Assembly (NCBI GenBank): GCA_934747335.1
Contig: CAKVGS010000021.1
Location: forward strand, 1 to 36,686
From: an uncultured Candidatus Melainabacteria bacterium
Lineage (GTDB): Bacteria > Cyanobacteriota > Vampirovibrionia > Gastranaerophilales > Gastranaerophilaceae
Direction of reading: 5' to 3'
DNA length: 36,686 bases
Shown here: positions 22,983 to 30,952 of the stretch, piece after piece
How positions within the stretch are numbered: the stretch's first letter is position 1
Layout: every line of letters starts with the position of its first letter
The notes under the pieces: generated by a model
What the model saw: the letters and a program-made list of their open reading frames with translations, nothing else
Told to the model about the DNA's origin: nothing
Databases searched by the model: none
Program-made: the position numbers and the translations under genes

Positions 22983-25900
22983 ATGGAAAATACATACGCA
23001 CATGCAAAACAAACTCCAGCGTTTATTAATAAACAAATGGATAAAGGCGGATTGAAAAAGCTTCTTTCTCAAATGTATCTAGAATACGGCGGAGCTAAAA
23101 CTGCTGAATTGGCTAATACACTTAAGAATTTAGGTTATAAATACGCTACAAAATCTGGTGTTACTATTTCAATCGCTGACTTATCAGTTCCTGAATCTAA
23201 AAAAGGACTTCTAAAGGAAGCAGAAGCAGAAATTGAAAAATCAACAAACAGATATTTAAAAGGTGAAATTACAGAAGTTGAAAGATATACAAAGGTTATT
23301 GATACTTGGTCTGAAACAACAGCTAAGTTGACAGAGCAAGTAGTTGAAAACTTCGATAAATTAAACCCGGTATATATGATGGCATTCTCTGGTGCGAGAG
23401 GTAACTTATCACAGGTTTCTCAGTTAGTTGGTATGAGAGGTTTGATGGCAGACGCACAAGGTCAAATCATCGACTTGCCGATTACTTCAAACTTTAAAGA
23501 AGGTCTTTCTTGTACTGAATACATCATTTCTTCATACGGTGCTCGTAAAGGTTTGGTAGATACAGCGTTGAAAACAGCCGATTCAGGTTATTTGACAAGA
23601 CGTTTGGTTGACGTTGCTCAAGATGTTATTATCAGAGATACTGATTGCGGTACTGAAAAGAGTATCAACATGAAACCTATTACTGATGGTGATAATATTA
23701 TTGTTCCTCTTATCGACAGATTGTTGGGCAGAACTGTTGCTCAAGATATCTTCGATGAAGATGGTACAACTCTTCTTGTAGCAAAAAATACTACAATGGA
23801 CAGAAAAGATATTAAGAAAATCGCTCACTTAAACTTGCAAGAACTTAAAGTTCGTTCAGGTTTAACTTGCGGTCTTGAATATGGTGTTTGCCAAAAATGT
23901 TATGGTTGGGCAATGACAACTCAAAAATTAGTTGATGTTGGTGAAGCAATCGGTATTATCGCAGCTCAATCAATCGGTGAACCTGGTACACAGCTTACAA
24001 TGAGAACCTTCCACACAGGTGGTGCGGTTGGCGTTAAAGAAGCTACTAAAGAAATTCACGCAACAGAAGCAGGTACAGTTGAATCTAAGCTTAAAACAAG
24101 AGAACTTAGAACTCGTCACGGTGATGTTGTTAGAGTTTCTATCTATGAAGCTGATATTGAAGTTAAAGGTGCTAAAAAATCAACTTCTTACCACATTCCT
24201 GCAGGTGCAACAGTATTCTTTGCAGACGGTATGAAGATTGAAAAAGACTTCAAACTTGCTGAATACAAACCAACTGCTAATGATGGCGGTCGTTTGACAG
24301 AAAAAGCTACAAAAGATATTAACGCTGATATGTCAGGTGAAATCTTGTTTGAAGATTTTGTTGCAGACGAAAAGAAAGACAGACAAGGTAACATTTCTAG
24401 AACTGCTAATAAAAACGGCATCGTTTGGATTATCGGTGGTGATGTTTATAACTTACCGGGTGGTTCAAAAGTTCTTGTTTCTGATGAGCAAAAAGTTAAA
24501 GCCGGTGATAAATTAGCTGAAACTTTGATGATTTCAGAACACGGTGGTGAAGTTCGTTATGCAGAAGATTTGGTTGTTGAAGCTGTTAAATCAGGTAAAA
24601 ACAAAATCAATAAAATTGTTCAAGGTAAAGAAATTACAATTGTAATCGCTTCTTTGAACCCGGCTAATGCTAAATTTGAACAAACTAAGAAAGAACAATT
24701 ATGGACAGTTGATAAGACTGGTGAAAAATATATTGTTAAAGCTCCTGTTGATACAACAGTTGAAAACGGTATGATTATTGCAGAACTTGTTGATGATGAA
24801 TGCTCAGTTTCATCTTCAGGTGAAATCAAATATATTGATATTGAAGTTGATGATAACCAAATCGTTACAAACCCTGGTCATATCGTATTTGTTCCTGAAG
24901 AAGTTCACCAAGTTAACAAAGATTCTTCATTGAAGATGGTTGATAATGGTACATTCGTAACAGCCGGTACAGAAGTTGTTAAAGATGTTTACTGCCACAT
25001 TGATGGTATTGTAGAGTTCAAAGAATTTAACGATGTAGTACACGAAGTTACAATCAGACCTGGTGAAGTTCATACTCTTCCTAATATTTCAGAATTGAAA
25101 GTTGAAGAAGGTGCGGTAGTAGAAGAAGGTACAGTTATCGCTAAGGGTATTAAAGCAAAAGAAACTTCTATCGTAACTTTGATGGAAATGGATTTTGATG
25201 ATTTAGATATTGATGATTTGGATGAAGATATCGATACATCTGCTCTAGAAGAAGAATCATTGGAAGACAAACCTGTTCAAATCTTGGTTAGACCTGTTCA
25301 ACCAATGTATATTGAACCTAAGGAAGTTTCTATTGAATTCAATACAACTGATGAATCAATTAATATCGTTCCTGTAACTCAATTGCAATACAAAGACGGT
25401 GCTAGAGTTAGAAACCTTGACGGTGCTACTTTAACAAGAACAAGCTTAGTTCTTCAAATGCAAGGTTACTTATCACACTTAAAAGGTATGGTAGAACTTG
25501 ATGAAAGCGGCGAATTAAAGATTGTTGTTCTTGAAACATTAATCGTACGTCGTGAATTGGAAGGTAATTCTAAACTTAACAGCTCACTTCAAACTGAATT
25601 ATTAGTTGCAAACGGCGAAGTTATTGATGCTAAGACTCCAATTGCTAAGACTGAAGTTCTAGCGTTAAATGATGGTGTTGCTTCTATTAAGGGTGACGTT
25701 GCAGAATCAAGAAGATTGCTTCTAAACTGTGCTAACTTTGAAACAACTGTCGTAACTAAGTCTAAACCATCAGTTAAGAAAGGTGATTTCATTAAGTTAG
25801 ATTCAGCAGTTGCTGAATCAGGTGAATTGGCTCCTGTTTCAGGTAAGATTGTTGATGTTACTGCAAAATCAGTTACAATCAGAAACGGTCGTCCATACTT

Positions 25901-26849
25901 AATCAGCCCTGGTACTATGTTGCAGGTTGAAGAAGGCTCTTTAGTTCTACGTGGTGATATGCTTGCTACATTGGTATTCGAAAGAGAAAAAACAGGTGAC
26001 ATCGTTCAAGGTCTTCCAAGAGTAGAAGAATTGCTTGAAGCTAGAAAACCAAAAGACTGCGCTATTTTAGCAGAAGTTGATGGTGTTGCTAGAATCGAAA
26101 TCGAAGATGATGTTCCTAGATTATTCTTGGAAACAGAAGGTGGTTCAAAATCTGAAATTAAGTTTGCAATCGATGCAAGTATCGTGGTTCAAAACGGTCA
26201 AAAGATTAAAAAAGGTCAACCTTTAACAAGTGGTCCTTTGAACCCACACGATGTTATCAGACTTTGTGGTCCTGAAGAAGCTCAACAATACTTGGTAGAC
26301 GAAGTTCAACGTGTATACCGTTCACAAGGTGTAGAAATTGCTGATAAACACATTGAAATTATCGTTCGTCAGATGACTAAGAAGGTTAGAATTGTTGATT
26401 CAGGTGATACTAACTTACTTCCTGGAGAGTTGGTTGAAGTTCAAACATTTGAAAATGAAAACAAAGCTGTTAAAGAGCATGATGGTCAAGAAGCAACTTG
26501 CGAATACATGTTATTAGGTATTACAAAAGCTTCATTGAACACTGAATCATTTATTTCAGCTGCTTCATTCCAAGAAACAACAAGAATCTTGACAGAAGCT
26601 GCAGTAGATGGTAAGAAAGACTTGTTAAGAGGTTTGAAAGAAAACGTTATTATTGGTCGTTTAATTCCTGCCGGTACTGGATTCTATCATTTATCTTGTG
26701 CTAACGAAGAAAGAGATAAAGAAGCTCAAAAACGTGCAGCACAAAGAAATCAAGCACGCAAACCATCTGCAATTTTGGAAGAAATTGAAGGTATGTTTGG
26801 CGCACCTGATTTACTTGTTGGTGATAACAAAAATTCTGATAATGAATAA
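22983..26849 (+). CDS. rpoC2: RNA polymerase beta-prime subunit (C-terminal half) with large SI3 insertion
   Basis: This 1288-residue RpoC2 carries the F-loop/bridge-helix region (SGARGNLSQVSQLVGMRGLM, from residue 136), the second zinc site (DCG near 221, CGLEYGVCQKC near 296) and the trigger-loop start EPGTQLTMRTFHTGGA (about 333-348). The matching downstream part, GLPRVEELLEARKPKD, does not come until about residue 1010, so about 650 residues of beta-rich repeats are inserted. This is the SI3 position and near the size known for Cyanobacteria. The insert includes a strongly acidic stretch (MDFDDLDIDDLDEDID, about 737-752). The gap to rpoC1 is 27 bp; the ribosome-binding site is weak. A strong terminator follows. 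Confidence 0.97.
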   Translation: MENTYAHAKQTPAFINKQMDKGGLKKLLSQMYLEYGGAKTAELANTLKNLGYKYATKSGVTISIADLSVPESKKGLLKEAEAEIEKSTNRYLKGEITEVERYTKVIDTWSETTAKLTEQVVENFDKLNPVYMMAFSGARGNLSQVSQLVGMRGLMADAQGQIIDLPITSNFKEGLSCTEYIISSYGARKGLVDTALKTADSGYLTRRLVDVAQDVIIRDTDCGTEKSINMKPITDGDNIIVPLIDRLLGRTVAQDIFDEDGTTLLVAKNTTMDRKDIKKIAHLNLQELKVRSGLTCGLEYGVCQKCYGWAMTTQKLVDVGEAIGIIAAQSIGEPGTQLTMRTFHTGGAVGVKEATKEIHATEAGTVESKLKTRELRTRHGDVVRVSIYEADIEVKGAKKSTSYHIPAGATVFFADGMKIEKDFKLAEYKPTANDGGRLTEKATKDINADMSGEILFEDFVADEKKDRQGNISRTANKNGIVWIIGGDVYNLPGGSKVLVSDEQKVKAGDKLAETLMISEHGGEVRYAEDLVVEAVKSGKNKINKIVQGKEITIVIASLNPANAKFEQTKKEQLWTVDKTGEKYIVKAPVDTTVENGMIIAELVDDECSVSSSGEIKYIDIEVDDNQIVTNPGHIVFVPEEVHQVNKDSSLKMVDNGTFVTAGTEVVKDVYCHIDGIVEFKEFNDVVHEVTIRPGEVHTLPNISELKVEEGAVVEEGTVIAKGIKAKETSIVTLMEMDFDDLDIDDLDEDIDTSALEEESLEDKPVQILVRPVQPMYIEPKEVSIEFNTTDESINIVPVTQLQYKDGARVRNLDGATLTRTSLVLQMQGYLSHLKGMVELDESGELKIVVLETLIVRRELEGNSKLNSSLQTELLVANGEVIDAKTPIAKTEVLALNDGVASIKGDVAESRRLLLNCANFETTVVTKSKPSVKKGDFIKLDSAVAESGELAPVSGKIVDVTAKSVTIRNGRPYLISPGTMLQVEEGSLVLRGDMLATLVFEREKTGDIVQGLPRVEELLEARKPKDCAILAEVDGVARIEIEDDVPRLFLETEGGSKSEIKFAIDASIVVQNGQKIKKGQPLTSGPLNPHDVIRLCGPEEAQQYLVDEVQRVYRSQGVEIADKHIEIIVRQMTKKVRIVDSGDTNLLPGELVEVQTFENENKAVKEHDGQEATCEYMLLGITKASLNTESFISAASFQETTRILTEAAVDGKKDLLRGLKENVIIGRLIPAGTGFYHLSCANEERDKEAQKRAAQRNQARKPSAILEEIEGMFGAPDLLVGDNKNSDNE

Positions 26850-26864
26850 TTAGAATATGATAAT

Positions 26865-26903
26865 AAAAACGGGGTTGAAACTTTATTTCAACCCCGTTTT
26901 TAT
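26865..26903. terminator. Bidirectional terminator after rpoC2
   Basis: AAAAACGGGGTTGAAA and its exact complement (16 bp arms, 5 nt loop) with A and T runs on both sides. It serves rpoC2 and the convergent gene at 26926-28302. Confidence 0.9.
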
Positions 26904-26925
26904 TGCAAAATTTTATTATTAGAAA

Positions 26926-28302
26926 CTAAGCACTTTTCTTTTTCATGTCCTGAAATTCATCAATTCCGATTTCCCAACTGTCTTGGTATTTAAAATCTCT
27001 TGATGCTATTTCATCAGGCAAGCCCGCATGATGGATTTTCGGTAAAAGTTCTTTTTCTGTCATTTCAATAGGAGCAGATATTTCATCATCCGAATCTTGG
27101 CAAATGAATACGCCTTCTCCATTTGGGTTAACTCTGTGTCCAACAATTGTTATTTCATGTCCTGCCAATCGGTTTTCGTTATCAGGGTCCGGCCAAGTAT
27201 AGCCGATAATTATATTATGCCCCATTTTTAGAGTATCTAATAATTCTTTTTTGATTGTTGCAAAATCTTTTTCATAACCGCAAAGGCGTCCGTTTTCGTC
27301 AACCTTTTGATACGTTACGGAAGTTGTATTTTTATCTTCTACAACAGATTCGACATAAGTTTTTTCAAAATCAATTAAACCGCCATCTTCTTGCGTCCAT
27401 TCATTTGGCGCACGTTTATCCGTTAATGAGTTGTATGTTTGTTGAGAACCCAATTGCATAAGAGTAGATTGCATTAATACATCAATTATTGAACGTTCGC
27501 CTTTATCTCTGTTACTGTTTTGAATTCTTGCTCGAATTATTGCATTCTCATCAGGTTTTAATAAGATATCTGCTGTTTCAAAATTCTTTATATTGTGTGG
27601 CGTTTTAAATGTTTTTAGTAGCCAAATTGCATCATTCGATTTCTTAGACAAATTATCCATTTGAATTGTTTTTGTAACTTCATTTTTCGGAGATGTTAAA
27701 CCTTCGACCATTCTAAAAAATTCGGCGGTGTGTTTTGTTGCTAAATCGAATTCAATGCTTGCGGCAGGACAAGTGCCTGTATGCATGTTATCTAATTCCC
27801 AACGAGTTTTTGCAATTTCATTAGGGTCTTCTGATAGGTTTGTAATCAAACCGATAACTTGTCGCTTATATTGTGCCGGAATATCTTCACATGTTTGCGT
27901 AATTACATAAGGATTGGCTAAAATATCCAAACATTCTTTTAGGATCGTATCTTTGTCTAATCCCGGATCACGTTCTTCTTTGATTATTTTATGCAAATTG
28001 TCTAATACAGTGCTTTTATCATTCGAATTGTTTTTTAATAATTGCCCTGATTTGAGTGCGAACTCCAATTTTTTTCTGTATGGAAGTTCTAATTCATTTG
28101 ACAAATCTTCATATTTTTTACGTTCATCTTTATTTGCTAAAGATGTTCTAACAGTAATCGCACTCATATAGGCTTGAGCTTTAAAAGCGGGAGCTTGAGG
28201 CTGATTATTTGCAGAAGACTGCTCAACAGAAGCTGTGTTTGTCTTTTTTATAGCAGCTGTTTTATAAATGTTATTCAAATTTTGTAATTGCACACTATCC
28301 AT
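26926..28302 (-). CDS. Candidate papain-like cysteine peptidase, lineage-specific
   Basis: I do not recognise a named family for this 458-residue protein. I start it at the ATG at 28302 (MDSVQLQNLNN) rather than at 28344, though neither has a clear ribosome-binding site. The first 40 residues are low-complexity and end with APAFKAQ, like the PAFRA motif of the 115-residue protein at 1566-1913. Cys178 in GTCPAASIEF at a likely helix start, His382 in GHEITIVGHR and Asp403 in FICQDSDDE, in that order, resemble a papain or C39-type Cys-His-Asp triad: the His and Asp segments have the typical strand-turn-strand appearance. The 200 residues between Cys and His are long for such enzymes. No signal peptide is visible. 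Protease function is inference. Confidence 0.6.
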   Translation of the reverse strand: MDSVQLQNLNNIYKTAAIKKTNTASVEQSSANNQPQAPAFKAQAYMSAITVRTSLANKDERKKYEDLSNELELPYRKKLEFALKSGQLLKNNSNDKSTVLDNLHKIIKEERDPGLDKDTILKECLDILANPYVITQTCEDIPAQYKRQVIGLITNLSEDPNEIAKTRWELDNMHTGTCPAASIEFDLATKHTAEFFRMVEGLTSPKNEVTKTIQMDNLSKKSNDAIWLLKTFKTPHNIKNFETADILLKPDENAIIRARIQNSNRDKGERSIIDVLMQSTLMQLGSQQTYNSLTDKRAPNEWTQEDGGLIDFEKTYVESVVEDKNTTSVTYQKVDENGRLCGYEKDFATIKKELLDTLKMGHNIIIGYTWPDPDNENRLAGHEITIVGHRVNPNGEGVFICQDSDDEISAPIEMTEKELLPKIHHAGLPDEIASRDFKYQDSWEIGIDEFQDMKKKSA

Positions 28303-28351
28303 ACTTATATAAAAACATTTTTTATCAAAAATTTGCTTAAACATGAACTTT

Positions 28352-28377
28352 TGTAACGAATTATTAAGGTTTGTAAC
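28352..28377 (+). promoter_or_regulatory. Triple half-site TGTAAC-N4-TATTAA-N4-TGTAAC (HLR1-like), copy E
   Basis: Two perfect TGTAAC half-sites 20 bp apart with a one-mismatch unit (TATTAA) exactly between, keeping the 10 bp phase. It lies between the divergent peptidase-like gene and the FNT gene, 13 bp before a TATAAT (28390-28395) without a -35, so which gene it would control is unclear. Confidence 0.4.
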
Positions 28378-28450
28378 AAGTTTTTCAAATATAATGAGTA
28401 AATTATTTTAATACTTTTTAGAAATAGATAATAAATCTTTAAAAAAAATC

Positions 28451-28478
28451 TTGCAATCATTTTTTCAAGTGCTATTAT
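28451..28478 (+). promoter_or_regulatory. Sigma70-type promoter of the FNT channel gene
   Basis: TTGCAA (28451-28456), 16 bp, extended -10 TGc-TATTAT (28473-28478), the same layout as the promoter at 11556-11583. The leader would be about 150 nt, with a small hairpin TTTCC-GCA-GGAAA (about 28571-28583) and AAGG before the ATG. Apart from this and copy E, I see nothing else in the 335 bp divergent region 28303-28637. Confidence 0.6.
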
Positions 28479-28637
28479 CAATAAGGACTTAAATAAAATT
28501 GATTTAAGCAGAGTTTTTCAAGAACATTAAAATTTTAGGATATAGATAGTCAAACACATTTAGCCGACATAGTTTCCGCAGGAAATTTATGAAATTTTGG
28601 TGTTCTAAAAAGAGAGAAAAATAGGAGAAAAGGAAAA

Positions 28638-29507
28638 ATGGAAGAAGAAAAGGTAATTTCCACACAAGACAGCTTAACTCCTAGTGCCACTGTTCACGAA
28701 CTTAGTGACAGCGTTATGACAGGAAAAGCTGATTTTAGTAAAACTAAAATGTTTACATTAGCAATCGCAGCAGGTGCATTTATCGCATTTGGTGCTCAAG
28801 TATCATTAACAGTTATGACAGGCGACTCAATGATGGGTTGGGGCTTTACAAAACTTATCGGTGCTATGACATTCGCAACAGGTTTGATGATTGTTGCATT
28901 GACAGGTGCTGAATTGTTCACAGGTAACGTAATGATGACTTTCGCAGTTTTAGAAAAGAAAGTTAGCCTTCTTAAATTATTAAGAAGCTGGACAATCGTT
29001 TATATTGCAAACTTCTTAGGTTCTATCCTTGTTGCAGGTTTGATATTTGGCGCCGGAATGTGACATAATGGTGGCGATGCAGTAGGTGTCACTGCTATGC
29101 AAACAGCTTTCTCAAAAATCAACTTATCATTTGGTGAAGCATTCTTCAGAGGTATTCTTTGTAACTGGTTGGTATGTTTAGCAATCTTTATGGCTTCAAC
29201 TTCTAAACGTGTTATTGGTAAGATTTTCGCAATCTTCTTCCCAATTATGACATTCGTTGCTTCAGGTTATGAACACAGTGTTGCAAACATGTTCTTTATT
29301 CCAAACGGATTATTGATGAAACACTTTCCATCAATCGTTGCTGCTTCAGGCATGACTCCTGATCAATTAGCAACAATGACTTGGAAAGGTTTCTTCTTAC
29401 ACAACCTACTTCCTGTTACTTGTGGTAACATTGTAGGTGCTTTCGTATTCGTTGTTCTATTATTCTGGACAGCTTACTTAAGAGAAGAACACAGACATCA
29501 ACATTAG
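28638..29507 (+). CDS. Formate/nitrite transporter (FNT) family channel, interrupted by in-frame TGA at codon 142
   Basis: FNT proteins are pentameric inner-membrane channels for formate, nitrite, hydrosulfide or related small anions. The forward frame encodes 141 residues (helices 1-3, with TGAELFTGNVMM), meets TGA at 29061-29063, then continues in the same frame for 147 residues with the family's RGILCNWLVCLAIFMAS, FVASGYEHSVANMFFIP and LLPVTCGNIVGAFVFV. Joined length (289 codons) is normal. From memory of clostridial homologues the interrupted spot (GAGM-stop-HNGG) corresponds to a tryptophan in a W-x-NGG context, so a single TGG to TGA change explains it. No second start with a ribosome-binding site exists downstream (ATG 29097 has none). 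It may be a pseudogene, a read-through gene or an assembly error. Codon use is like the highly expressed rpo genes. Confidence 0.85.
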
Positions 29508-29519
29508 TTTAGTTTAAAA

Positions 29520-29556
29520 AGACCGATTCTCACTTGATGAGAATTGGTCTTTTTTT
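29520..29556 (+). terminator. Intrinsic terminator after the FNT gene, overlapping the porin promoter
   Basis: AGACCGATTCTCA and TGAGAATTGGTCT (one G-T pair) around CTTGA, followed by seven T. The porin's likely -35 lies in the loop. Confidence 0.9.
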
Positions 29557-29563
29557 GTATAAT
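29534..29563 (+). promoter_or_regulatory. Porin promoter embedded in the terminator
   Basis: TTGATG (29534-29539), 18 bp, TATAAT (29558-29563). The start would be near 29570, giving a leader of only about 10 nt without a Shine-Dalgarno. Confidence 0.4.
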
Positions 29564-29579
29564 ATATAAGAATGTAGTT

Positions 29580-30794
29580 ATGAAGAAAAAGATTTTACTG
29601 GCATTAATAGCAATTGTTTTGACCACACCTGTGTGGGCAAAAGTTAAGGAGCAAAATTTAGAAGAAGTTGTGCTTGATGTTCCGCAAGAAGAAATGAACG
29701 TGGAAGAAGTACCTCAAGCAATTTCTATTACGGAAGAAAAAGCTCCGCAAGAAAAAAGTTTAAAAGAAAAACTTCAGGATGTGTATCATTTAGAAGTTTA
29801 TAAATATGATAAACCGACGTATCTTTTACAAGATGTTTTGACTCATAAATTTGATGAGGATTCTGCATGGGATAGAACTCAATTATGGGCAGGTTATAAC
29901 GGTGATATCGGACTTCAATTTAATGAAGGCGGAATGCATCGTGAACATACAACAAACCACTATGACATAAATACGATTAACGTTGGTTATGATGGTTTCT
30001 TAAAGAATAATAATGGTGATTTTAGAATTATGTTTAACTTCTCACCATTATCAGAAAGAAACTGGGTAGAAAACTTGTTCGCTGATATGTACATCGCAAC
30101 AAACAAGATTCCACACCACAGAATTTTAATCGGTAATTCTCGTCCGCCTGTTGGTTTAGAAGGTGCTTACGGACCATTTGTATTGCCATTTTTAGCTCGT
30201 TCTCAAATTTCAAGAAATTTTGGTACAGTTCGTAAACTTGGGGCTAAAGTTGCAGGAACATACAGTTTGATGGATTATGACTTTGGTGTTTATAGTTCGG
30301 ATACTTATTTTCAAGAATTCTTTCCTGGGGCAGAATTTATTGGTAGAGTAGACTTGAAACCACTTGGGAAAACTGATGGCAGATATGGTAAATTGCTTGT
30401 TGGCGGTAGCATGGATGCAGGTCATAGAGATAATAATTTCTGCGTAGTCGGTGCGCATGTTCAATATGAATACAAAAGATTTATGGCAAACTTTGAATGG
30501 GCGCAAGCTAACGGTTACAACGGTACGGCAGGATATTCAACCGATAAGCACGCAAGCGGTTTTTACGCAACTGTTGCATATATGTTGACGAAAAAACTTC
30601 AAATCTTAGCGAGATATGATGAATTTGATCCAAACAGAGAAATTGCAAATAATAATAAGCGCGAATATTCAGTTGGTTTGAACTACTTTGTAAAAGGACA
30701 AGGTTTGAAATTTATTCTGAACTATGTATTCTGTCAAAACGATGCGGCAAAAGATTCTCACAGAATCATGTTAGGTACACAGATTTTAATATAG
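29580..30794 (+). CDS. OprO/OprP-like phosphate-selective porin
   Basis: This 404-residue outer-membrane beta-barrel starts at ATG 29580, which gives a clean signal peptide (MKKKILLALIAIVLTTPVWA); an in-frame ATG 36 nt upstream lies within the terminator. After an acidic N-terminal tail (about 21-70) the rest alternates in short amphipathic strands rich in Tyr, Phe, Gly and Asn, with segments typical of the porin O/P family: LWAGYNGDIGLQFNEGG, NINVGYDGF-like strands, GNSRPPVGLEGAYGP, and a terminal strand MLGTQILI. Family members pass phosphate or other anions through the outer membrane. It sits directly after an FNT channel, so the pair could move the same anion across both membranes; this is inference. 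A terminator follows at 30815. Confidence 0.85.
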   Translation: MKKKILLALIAIVLTTPVWAKVKEQNLEEVVLDVPQEEMNVEEVPQAISITEEKAPQEKSLKEKLQDVYHLEVYKYDKPTYLLQDVLTHKFDEDSAWDRTQLWAGYNGDIGLQFNEGGMHREHTTNHYDINTINVGYDGFLKNNNGDFRIMFNFSPLSERNWVENLFADMYIATNKIPHHRILIGNSRPPVGLEGAYGPFVLPFLARSQISRNFGTVRKLGAKVAGTYSLMDYDFGVYSSDTYFQEFFPGAEFIGRVDLKPLGKTDGRYGKLLVGGSMDAGHRDNNFCVVGAHVQYEYKRFMANFEWAQANGYNGTAGYSTDKHASGFYATVAYMLTKKLQILARYDEFDPNREIANNNKREYSVGLNYFVKGQGLKFILNYVFCQNDAAKDSHRIMLGTQILI

Positions 30795-30814
30795 TTTAAA
30801 GATTTTATTAATTA

Positions 30815-30847
30815 AAAAGGCGAAAAAGTAAAGCATTTTCGCCTTTT
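30815..30847 (+). terminator. Intrinsic terminator after the porin
   Basis: AAAAGGCGAAAA and TTTTCGCCTTTT (exact 12 bp arms) around AAGTAAAGC-like loop bases. The downstream T-run is formed by the arm itself. Confidence 0.75.
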
Positions 30848-30952
30848 GAGTTATTTGGGTTTAAATCTGTTAAAATATGTTTCCAAACGGTTACAAATAA
30901 TTTTTATAAACACGCTTTTGTGATAAGATTTGAGTAAAGGAAGTATAAGATT

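Noticed and set aside
28303..28637. A riboswitch or small RNA in the FNT leader.
   Set aside because: Only a weak 5 bp hairpin is visible and no known aptamer signature is present.
29060..29092. A possible selenocysteine insertion element: GTGACA (29060-29065) can pair with TGTCAC (29087-29092) around the in-frame TGA.
   Set aside because: The stem includes the TGA itself and lacks the usual bacterial SECIS geometry with a bulged U and GU in a short apical loop. FNT channels are not known selenoproteins and the site fits tryptophan.
30880..30905. GTTACAAATAATTTTTATAA upstream of the kinase-like gene as another HLR1-like box.
   Set aside because: Only one half-site matches; no second unit at 10 or 11 bp.
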